DNA of 64,000 bases from Haloglomus halophilum (GTDB lineage Archaea; Halobacteriota; Halobacteria; Halobacteriales; Haloarculaceae): positions 1,488,001-1,552,000 of the forward strand of contig NZ_CP101166.1 of NCBI RefSeq assembly GCF_024298885.1, given 5' to 3'. This document shows, one piece after another, positions 58,295 to 64,000 of the stretch. The notes below the pieces were generated by a model. The model did not search any database. It saw only the letters and a list, made by a program, of their open reading frames with translations, and was not told where the DNA came from. Both the position numbers and the translations under genes were made by a program. The number at the start of each line of letters is the position of its first letter. The stretch's first letter is position 1.

Positions 58295-60067
58295 CTATCG
58301 CAGCGCGTCCAGCCGGAACTCGAACCCCGCGACCGGCAGTTCGAGGTCGTGCTCGACCAGCACGCGGGGGTGGAGTTCGCCGATGACGCCCACCTCGTCA
58401 CCGTCGATGACGACGCTCGCGGTGCGCCCGTCGATGAACGAGGGATGTGAGGTGGGTGGCGTCTCCAGGTCCACGTCGAACGCTCGACAGAGCGCCTGCA
58501 GTTTGCCCTTCGCGTCCTCGTAGGTGGCGTCCGTCCGGGCCAGCACGCCGGCGACGGTCCGGTGTTCGCTGACGCGCGTGTTCTCGTCGTCGTCGCGGTG
58601 CGCAGCGAGGCCGATCTCCGCGAGGTCCTGCGGGTACGCCCGGTGGGTGTTGCGCTCCAGCACCATCACCAGCGACGGGAGCGCCCACGTCCGGACCATC
58701 GTGTAGTCCTCGCTGTACGGCTCGGTGATGGTCACCGGCGGCTGGGCGCCGACCGGGGCGTCCGGGTCGGGCGTCACGTCGCCGCCGGCTGTTCCGGGGA
58801 CCGAGAGCCCCATCCGCTCGTAGTTCTCGCCCTCGCTTATCATGTGGAAGTCGAGCATGTCCTCGAAGCCCAGTCCCACCAGGGCGTCGCGGGCGGCGTC
58901 CTCGACGCGCGAGCGCTCGTGGCGGCCACCGATGGTGCCGATCTCGGGGTAGCGCGGTTCGAGGTCGTTGAAGCCGTACGCGCGGCCCACGTCGTCCACG
59001 AGGTCGAGCGGGTGGAGCACGTCGACGCGGTAGGGCGGCACGTCGGCCTCGTAGACGACCTCGTCGGTGTCGATGTCGTCGGGGTCGTCGACCCCCTCGG
59101 CCGTCGCGTCCAGCCCCGCGCGCTCCATCAGGTCGACGACCTCGCGGGCCTCCAGCGAGATGCCGAGCAGCGACTCGATGCGCTGGTGGCTGACCGACTT
59201 CTCCGAGACCGAGAGGTCCGGCCGGTCCAGCGTGCGGTCGGGGTACTCGACGTCGACGCGCTCGACCCGTCCGCCACGCGCGTCGAGCGCGTAGCAGACG
59301 ATGTTGAGCATCTTGTCGATGGTCCACTGGTCGGTCCCCGTCATCTCGATGAACAGGTCCCGGGAGTCGGTCTCGACCTCCGTGCGCTTCCCGTTGATGA
59401 CGGGTGGGAACGAGAACAGCCCCACGTCGTCGTAGATGGCCGGGTAGCGCTCGTAGTCGGCCACGAGGTCCGCGTACGTCTCGCCGGTGTCGTGCTCGGT
59501 GAGGACCTCTCCGGGCGTCAGCTCGCGGTTCGAGTCCAGCGGGACGAACGTGTCGCCGTCGGGCTCGACACCGACGTAGCGGATGGACTTCTGGCCGTCC
59601 CCGTCTCCCGCGGCCGGTCCTCCCTTCAGCATCGTCAGGTCGTGGACGCCGATGGCGCCCTTCGCCCGCTTGCGGCCCATCGTGGCGTGCAGTTTCTCCT
59701 GCAACTGGATGAGCGAGTCCAGGCCCGCCTCGTCCATGTCCAGGCCGCGGACGATGGCGCCGGTGACGTACGGGCGCTCGTCGGGCACCGACTCCTCGAC
59801 CTCGATGGTCCAGTCGGCGTCGTTGGTGTTCGGGAGGTAGACGCCGCGGTCGTCGCCGTACTGGTAGCGCAGCGAGCGCGCGACGCCCTCGACCGACAGG
59901 CGGTCGAGGCGGTCGGGTGCGAACTCCAGCTGCATCAGGCCGTCCTCTGTCTCGCCCTCGTACTCCAGACCGAGCGCGAACAGGTCGTCCTTGAGGTCCT
60001 CGTCGGACTTCTCGTCGTGCCCGGTCAGGTGGCGCAGCTCGTCGGGGTCCACGTCGACGACGGGCAT
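58295..60067 (-). CDS. pheT: Phenylalanyl-tRNA synthetase beta subunit
   Basis: 590-residue beta subunit of the archaeal/eukaryotic-type enzyme. It has the B3/B4 region (MGRKRAKGAIGVHDLTMLKGG), the B5 domain and a C-terminal catalytic-like domain that forms the (alpha-beta)2 dimer with PheS. The bacterial EMAP-like domain is absent, as expected for archaea. The start ATG overlaps the pheS stop by one base (TGATG), so the two subunits are translated together in equal amounts. Confidence 0.96.
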   Translation of the reverse strand: MPVVDVDPDELRHLTGHDEKSDEDLKDDLFALGLEYEGETEDGLMQLEFAPDRLDRLSVEGVARSLRYQYGDDRGVYLPNTNDADWTIEVEESVPDERPYVTGAIVRGLDMDEAGLDSLIQLQEKLHATMGRKRAKGAIGVHDLTMLKGGPAAGDGDGQKSIRYVGVEPDGDTFVPLDSNRELTPGEVLTEHDTGETYADLVADYERYPAIYDDVGLFSFPPVINGKRTEVETDSRDLFIEMTGTDQWTIDKMLNIVCYALDARGGRVERVDVEYPDRTLDRPDLSVSEKSVSHQRIESLLGISLEAREVVDLMERAGLDATAEGVDDPDDIDTDEVVYEADVPPYRVDVLHPLDLVDDVGRAYGFNDLEPRYPEIGTIGGRHERSRVEDAARDALVGLGFEDMLDFHMISEGENYERMGLSVPGTAGGDVTPDPDAPVGAQPPVTITEPYSEDYTMVRTWALPSLVMVLERNTHRAYPQDLAEIGLAAHRDDDENTRVSEHRTVAGVLARTDATYEDAKGKLQALCRAFDVDLETPPTSHPSFIDGRTASVVIDGDEVGVIGELHPRVLVEHDLELPVAGFEFRLDALR

Positions 60068-61587
60068 CAGTTCACCACCTCCGCGGTCCGCAGGAGGTCC
60101 AGGTCACACAGCGTCCCGTGCACGTCGCGGATGTCCTCGAAGCCGTACATGAGCATGAGCAGTCGCTCCAGCGCCAGTCCCCACGCCATCACGTCACACT
60201 CCACGCCGAGCGGGCTGAGCACCTCCTCGCGGAAGATGCCGGAGTTCCCGATCTCGACGATCTCGCCCGTCTTCGGATGTGTGCCGAACAGCTCGAACGA
60301 GGGCTCCGTGTACGGGTTGTAGTGGGGCTTGAACTCGATGTCCGTGATGCCGAACCGCTCGTAGAACTCCGTGAACGTCCCCATCAGGTCACGCACGGAG
60401 AGGTCCTCGGCCATCACCCAGCCCTCGATCTGGAAGAACTCCAGCAGGTGCGTCGGGTCCAGCGTGTCGTTCCGGTACACCTTCTCGACGGAGAACCACC
60501 GCTGGGGCGGCTCCAGTTCGCCAACCTGCTCGCCGGAGAGATAGCGCATCGAGAGCGACGTGGTGTGACCACGCAAATCGACGCCCTTCGCCACGTCCTC
60601 GGTCCAGGGGGAGTGGTAGCCGTCGCCGTCGTCGCCGACGCCCTCGCGGTGGGCGGACTCGACCCGGTCCACGAGGTCGTCGGGCAGGTCACGCATCGGC
60701 GGCACGTCCAGCGCGAACTGGTCCCAGTGGGTCCGGGCGGGGTGGTCCTGTGGCATGAACAGGCAGTCGTTGATCCAGAACTCCGCGTCGGCGTGGGGGC
60801 CCTCCATCTCCTGGAACCCCATCCCGACGAGCACGTCCTTCACGCGGTCGGCGGTCTGCCGGAGGACGTGCTTGCGACCGCCGTACTCGGCCTCGGCGTC
60901 CGCCGCGACGTTGTACTCGGCGAACTCCACGTCCTCCCACTCGCCCGAGGTCAGCATCTCGGGCGTGAGCGCGCCGACCGTCTCGGCGGTCTCGACGCCC
61001 TCCATCAGCGCGGTCACGCCGTCATCGGTGAGCGTGACCGAGCGCACGGTGGTCTCGTGGCGCGTCGCCAGGCCGCGGTCGACGAGACGGTCGAGGACGT
61101 TCTCGTCGAGGTAGCCGGCGTTCCCGCCGGCGATGGCGTCGAGCGCACCCGCTTCGGGGTCGTCATCGGGGTCCACGTCCGGGCCACCCTCCAGGTCGAC
61201 CGACACGGCGCCCTCCTCGATGTCGCCGAAGCCCTTCCGCGCGAAGTTCGACAGCGCGATATCGACCTCCGGGCCCTCCAGCCCGGCGGCGCCGACCAGC
61301 TGGCCGATGCCGACGGGCTCGTCCTCGCCCCCGGCCTCGACGGCCGCGTCGTAGAGGCGGAGTTCGGGCAGGCCGTTCTCGCGGTAGCGCTCGCCCTCTG
61401 CCGTGAGTTCGACCTCTTCGGCGGTGTACTCCTCGACGGTGAGGAGCCCCTCGGCCTCGAGTTCGAGCGCGGCGTTCGTGACCGCGGTCGTGTCGGCGTC
61501 TACCTGTTCGGCGAGCGATTCGACCGTCTTCGTCTCGGTCGCGCTGGCGGCCTCGAGCAGCGCGACCTGTGTTGCCGGGAGTCGCAT
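60067..61587 (-). CDS. pheS: Phenylalanyl-tRNA synthetase alpha subunit
   Basis: 506-residue alpha subunit, a class II synthetase. N-terminal winged-helix-like domains (MRLPATQVALLEAASATETKTVESLAEQVD) bind the tRNA. The catalytic domain shows motif 2 in FSVEKVYRNDTLDPTHLLEFFQIEGWVM and motif 3 in VMAWGLALERLLMLMYGF. The stretch WINDCLFMPQDHPART is typical of archaeal PheS. First gene of the pheST operon. An origin-box-like sequence lies about 120 bases before its ATG. Confidence 0.96.
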   Translation of the reverse strand: MRLPATQVALLEAASATETKTVESLAEQVDADTTAVTNAALELEAEGLLTVEEYTAEEVELTAEGERYRENGLPELRLYDAAVEAGGEDEPVGIGQLVGAAGLEGPEVDIALSNFARKGFGDIEEGAVSVDLEGGPDVDPDDDPEAGALDAIAGGNAGYLDENVLDRLVDRGLATRHETTVRSVTLTDDGVTALMEGVETAETVGALTPEMLTSGEWEDVEFAEYNVAADAEAEYGGRKHVLRQTADRVKDVLVGMGFQEMEGPHADAEFWINDCLFMPQDHPARTHWDQFALDVPPMRDLPDDLVDRVESAHREGVGDDGDGYHSPWTEDVAKGVDLRGHTTSLSMRYLSGEQVGELEPPQRWFSVEKVYRNDTLDPTHLLEFFQIEGWVMAEDLSVRDLMGTFTEFYERFGITDIEFKPHYNPYTEPSFELFGTHPKTGEIVEIGNSGIFREEVLSPLGVECDVMAWGLALERLLMLMYGFEDIRDVHGTLCDLDLLRTAEVVN

Positions 61588-61705
61588 GTTGTGGTGATGG
61601 GTGTGCGTGAGTGCGGGCGTCCCGCCGACGCCCGCGCGGTCGTCGTCGATGCCTGCGGCGGCCGGTCAACTAACGGTTCCGACCTGTGCGACGGTTTCCC
61701 CGCCG

Positions 61706-61727
61706 ACCCCTCCGTTTCGTCTCCAGT
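61706..61727 (-). promoter_or_regulatory. Origin-box-like sequence upstream of pheS
   Basis: Minus strand CTGGAGACGAAACGGAGGGG followed by TC, 119-140 bases before the pheS ATG. The AAACGGAGGGG part is exact to the box-like copies at 29.4 and 40.3 kb. Confidence 0.5.
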
Positions 61728-62089
61728 TAGTGAGGGGTTGCCGGGTCCGCCGCCGCGTCAGGCGAAGAAGAACGGGTCGGACGCGGCTGGCGGTTGCGGG
61801 GCGGCGCGCCGTCCGGTGCGTCCGACTGGCATGGGACCGGATGTGTGGGAACGGGACTTGAGTGTTGTGGGAGCGGGAGTGCTAGAGTGTTATAGATTTG
61901 TTCCGCAAATTTCTCACTTATATGTGTGCTTAGTGTGCGTTGCTCTGCTTCGCTCTAAATACTTCGAAACTCTTGCCTCCTCACGGCGACAACCACGACG
62001 GAATCCTGTTGAAAGCCCTCGCCCGCTCGACTTCCGTCAGAGCAAGCTCTGACGACTTCTGGCTCACTACGCTCGCCAGAACGGCCGGG

Positions 62090-62154
62090 ACTCGCTGCGG
62101 TCCTCGGGTTCGCTGCGCTCACCCTGCGGTCCTTGCGTCGTCCGGGGCGGGTCG
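62090..62154 (+). repeat. Dispersed module M1
   Basis: CTCGCTGCGGTCCTCGG, then CCCTGCGGTCCTTGCGTCG, then TCCGGGG. The same module is at 28038-28090 (same orientation) and reversed at about 32334-32395. It sits next to other modules in different orders each time. Confidence 0.6.
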
Positions 62155-62253
62155 AGGCGGATTGTCGGCTCCGCGGACAATCTAATAGCTGGCGGCTACG
62201 CCGCCAGCCGGGCGCCGGGAGAGCTTCGTTCTCTCGAGCAATCGGCGGCGGAG

Positions 62254-62293
62254 CCGCCGATGACGGCCCCTTTCAGTCCCACCCTGTTGCTGG
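62254..62293 (-). repeat. Dispersed module M3
   Basis: GACGGCCCCTTTCAGTCCC followed by ACCCTGTTGCTGG; reverse complement of 28235-28279 with few differences. A shortened GGGTGGGACTGA piece is at 54560. Confidence 0.65.
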
Positions 62294-62311
62294 TTGCACA
62301 GAGCGTCCGCG

Positions 62312-62492
62312 CGTGGTGGTTCCGGCGAAGTGCTAGTGTCCCCACACCTCCCCGCGCCAGCGCCGGACGTGTTCCGGCACGCTCGCTGGCGTCGTCGGCG
62401 CTTCGCGCCGACTGCAAGCGGGACGGAGTCCCGCCCTGCGAGCGGCCTCCACAGCAGGGCCGCTGGCGCGCTTCCTGTCCTCGGAACCGGCT
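62312..62492 (-). repeat. Dispersed repeat R1, copy B (reverse)
   Basis: Bounded by GGTTCC and GGAACC, with CCCCACACCTCCCCGCGCC and GCGCGCTTCCTGTCCTC inside. It is the reverse of copy A at 32.1 kb, but the middle is about 50 bases longer and holds short palindromes. Confidence 0.7.
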
Positions 62493-62513
62493 CGCCGAGT
62501 AACCGCCACCTGG

Positions 62514-62573
62514 CCGGGAGCGCGTGGTGAGCGGCTTGCCTGCGAACCCGCGCGACCTGGGGAAGGGCAGGGT
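62514..62573 (-). repeat. Dispersed module M2
   Basis: GCCGGGAGCGCGTGGTGAGC through GGGAAGGGCAGGG; reverse complement of 28150-28211. It directly follows R1 here, while at 28 kb there is no R1 beside it. Confidence 0.65.
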
Positions 62574-62773
62574 CACAGGGCCCGTGACACGTTCTATCCC
62601 CTGGTTCTATCCCCTGGTGGACTCGAAGGTGAGCCGAGAGCCGAGGGCTTCGTAGGTGTCTCCGTTGTCGTGGTCGTCGCCTTCGTTCTGAGAGCGTGCG
62701 AGAGTCTCAGCAGACGACGGTCCTGTCCCGATATCTGAAAGATTGATAGGTGCGTCCACGTAACTGGCTGGCA

Positions 62774-64000
62774 GTGTCATCATACCTGGACGAGGACACG
62801 GCCCGGACGCTGGACAGCGGCCGTGAGACGGCGGGCGCGATGCTCCGGCAGGTCCAGAAGCACCTGCAGAAGGTGTTCATCCTGTTCGTCATCGGGCTCA
62901 TGGGGACCATCTACGTCCTCCGCAACTTCGTCTGGGCCCAGTTGAAGGCCGACCTCAACGTCCAGGAGGACATCGTCATCGTCGCGGTCACGCCGTTCGA
63001 CGTCATCCTCCTGCAGGTGAAGATCGGCCTCGTCGTCGGGATACTCGTCGCGCTCCCCCTGTTGCTCTACTACTCCCGGGATGCGCTGAAAGCGCGTGGC
63101 ATCTGGCCGACCGGCATCCCCCGCTGGAAGATCGCCACCGTCTCGTTCTTCAGCTTCCTGCTGTTCTGCGGCGGCGTCGCGTACGGGTACGCCGTCTTCT
63201 TCCCCACTGCCTTCCAGTTCCTCGCCGAGAACGCCGTCCAGTCCGGCTTCGCGCCGACCTACTCCATCGTCAAGTGGGCACAGTTCATCATGCTGCTCTC
63301 GGCCTCGTTCGGGCTCGCGGCCCAGCTCCCGCTCGTGATGAGCGCGCTCTCGTATTCGGGCGTCGTCCCGTACACGACGTTCCGTGACTACTGGCGCCAC
63401 GCCATCGTCGGGCTGTACGCCATCGGCGCCCTCTTCACGCCGCCGGACCCGCTCACGCAGCTGATGTGGGCGACACCGCTGGTCGTCCTCTACGCCATCA
63501 GCCTCCAGATATCGAAGTTCGTCGTCACCGCGAAGGTGTCCAGCGAGCGTCTCGGCGTGAAGAACGTCGCCCGCGACCGCTGGAACGTGCTCGCCGGCGC
63601 GGGCGCCGTCGCCTTCGCCGCGACCTACTTCGGCTATCGGGCGCTGCTGGCCGGCGCGGCCGACTCGCTGGTCCCGCGTGTCAACGCCGCCCTGACCGTT
63701 CTCGACCGGTACACCGCGACGGGGCGGCTCCGCCCGCCCTCGCAGTGGACGCCCGACCCCATCCTCGGGCTCTCACCCGAGGTGGCGCTCGGTATCGGCG
63801 CCGTCGTCGTCGGGCTCGGCGCGGTGCTGGTGACGCTGGCGTACCTCCTGGTGGCCGCCGTCGACGACATCATCGAGGCGGAGGGCGGGCTGAAAGCGGT
63901 CGAGCGTGGGCTCAACCGTTCGGCGACGGCCGGCGAGGGCGGCCCTGCTCCTGCCTCGACCGGCGCGCCCGGGGATATCGACCTCTCCGAACTCGATGCG
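62774..64000 (+). CDS. tatC: Twin-arginine translocase TatC, probably the double TatCt (3' end outside window)
   Basis: 409 residues visible from the GTG at 62774 (VSSYLDEDTARTLDSGRETAG); the frame stays open to the window end. The TatC core has a six-span layout, with the first periplasmic loop containing VAVTPFDVILLQVKIGLVVGILVALPLLLYY and the later ALFTPPDPLTQLMWATPLVVLY, the conserved pore and signal-binding parts. Two more hydrophobic segments follow (about residues 278-295 and 335-360), then an acidic linker ending GDIDLSELDA. This linker and the extra spans match what I remember of the fused haloarchaeal TatCt, which has a second TatC unit; the rest lies beyond the window. Confidence 0.85.
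   Translation, partial: MSSYLDEDTARTLDSGRETAGAMLRQVQKHLQKVFILFVIGLMGTIYVLRNFVWAQLKADLNVQEDIVIVAVTPFDVILLQVKIGLVVGILVALPLLLYYSRDALKARGIWPTGIPRWKIATVSFFSFLLFCGGVAYGYAVFFPTAFQFLAENAVQSGFAPTYSIVKWAQFIMLLSASFGLAAQLPLVMSALSYSGVVPYTTFRDYWRHAIVGLYAIGALFTPPDPLTQLMWATPLVVLYAISLQISKFVVTAKVSSERLGVKNVARDRWNVLAGAGAVAFAATYFGYRALLAGAADSLVPRVNAALTVLDRYTATGRLRPPSQWTPDPILGLSPEVALGIGAVVVGLGAVLVTLAYLLVAAVDDIIEAEGGLKAVERGLNRSATAGEGGPAPASTGAPGDIDLSELDA

Larger units (their letters stand above)
61588..62773. other. Large intergenic region with dispersed repeats between pheS and tatC
   Basis: 1,186 bases without a supported gene. In order: an origin-box-like sequence (61706-61727) and an AT-rich stretch (61880-61990). 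Next is the CTGCGGTCCT...CTTGCGTCGTCCGGGG module (62090-62154). Palindromic GGCTCCGCGGACAATC and GGCGGC words lie at 62150-62260, followed by the TTTCAGTCCCACCCTGTTG module (62254-62293). R1 copy B (62312-62492), a GCCGGGAGCGCG...GGGAAGGGCAGGG module (62514-62573) and a tail related to the 48-bp repeat of 32.5 kb (62620-62712) complete it. Many overlapping frames exist on both strands, all repeat by-products. Confidence 0.7.

Noticed and set aside
61601..61861. 86-residue frame between pheS and the repeats
   Set aside because: Low-complexity Pro/Arg/Val product overlapping the pheS promoter region; no start signal or domain.
62260..62530. Small frames in R1 copy B
   Set aside because: The same peptide-like strings appear in any frame of the other R1 copies; probably repeat by-products rather than proteins.
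1..64000. tRNA, rRNA or CRISPR loci
   Set aside because: I looked for T-loop GGTTCGAATC-like words with cloverleaf context, for rRNA stretches and for regular repeat-spacer arrays and saw none; short or diverged RNAs could be missed by eye.

Overview
The window looks like chromosomal DNA of a halophilic archaeon (class Halobacteria). Coding sequence is very GC-rich, with a strong C/G bias at third positions. The proteins are acidic. The basal machinery is archaeal: TBP, SUI1/eIF1, RfcC, DP1 of polymerase D, Orc1/Cdc6 and Hef. The cofactor genes are archaeal too (CofE and Mer, for F420 and H4MPT). Many genes have a TATA-like box about 27-28 bases before the start codon, as expected for leaderless haloarchaeal transcripts. 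I saw no tRNA, rRNA or CRISPR array. Genus cannot be fixed by eye.

Layout. 0-10 kb is catabolic: a TRAP permease (cut by the window edge), a ThDP enzyme, an acyl-CoA ligase and a divergent acyl-CoA dehydrogenase/thiolase pair. A Tat-exported deacylase and a double universal-stress protein follow. 10-20 kb holds small conserved haloarchaeal genes, a Nudix hydrolase, an ABC exporter, an MFS exporter, a sensor histidine kinase and a cytochrome P450 with a divergent HTH regulator. 20-25 kb has SUI1 and a MoxR/DUF58/transglutaminase operon. 26-28 kb has cofE and mer. 29-40 kb is repair and replication: hef, uvrC and the PolD small subunit, with prephenate dehydratase and an SPFH protein between them.

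The centre of the window is a replication origin. At 44.5-45.6 kb an AT-rich stretch carrying a cruciform-like inverted repeat lies between two origin recognition boxes that form a perfect 29-bp inverted repeat. On one side is orc1/cdc6. On the other is a three-gene operon (Era-like GTPase, DUF2073 protein, zinc-ribbon protein) that matches the origin-associated oapABC set, also named arvABC for its role in vesicle formation. Two tandem type I signal peptidases run into the 3' end of orc1. Further right are a MATE transporter, a RidA protein, an uncharted 31-residue membrane peptide, a RecA-fold/response-regulator pair, rfcC, a THUMP methyltransferase, tbp, pheST and the start of a TatC gene that runs off the window.

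Outside the genes the window is rich in structure. Origin-box-like sequences recur in front of at least six other genes and inside polB. Two families of dispersed repeats are present. One is anchored exactly at stop codons and keeps two hairpins by compensatory changes. The other is a mosaic found near 28, 32, 54.6 and 62 kb. A 546-bp AT-rich element with terminal inverted repeats and a possible target duplication carries its own small membrane-protein gene. The best candidates for something undescribed are the dispersed origin boxes in promoters, the stop-codon-anchored structured element and the TIR element.
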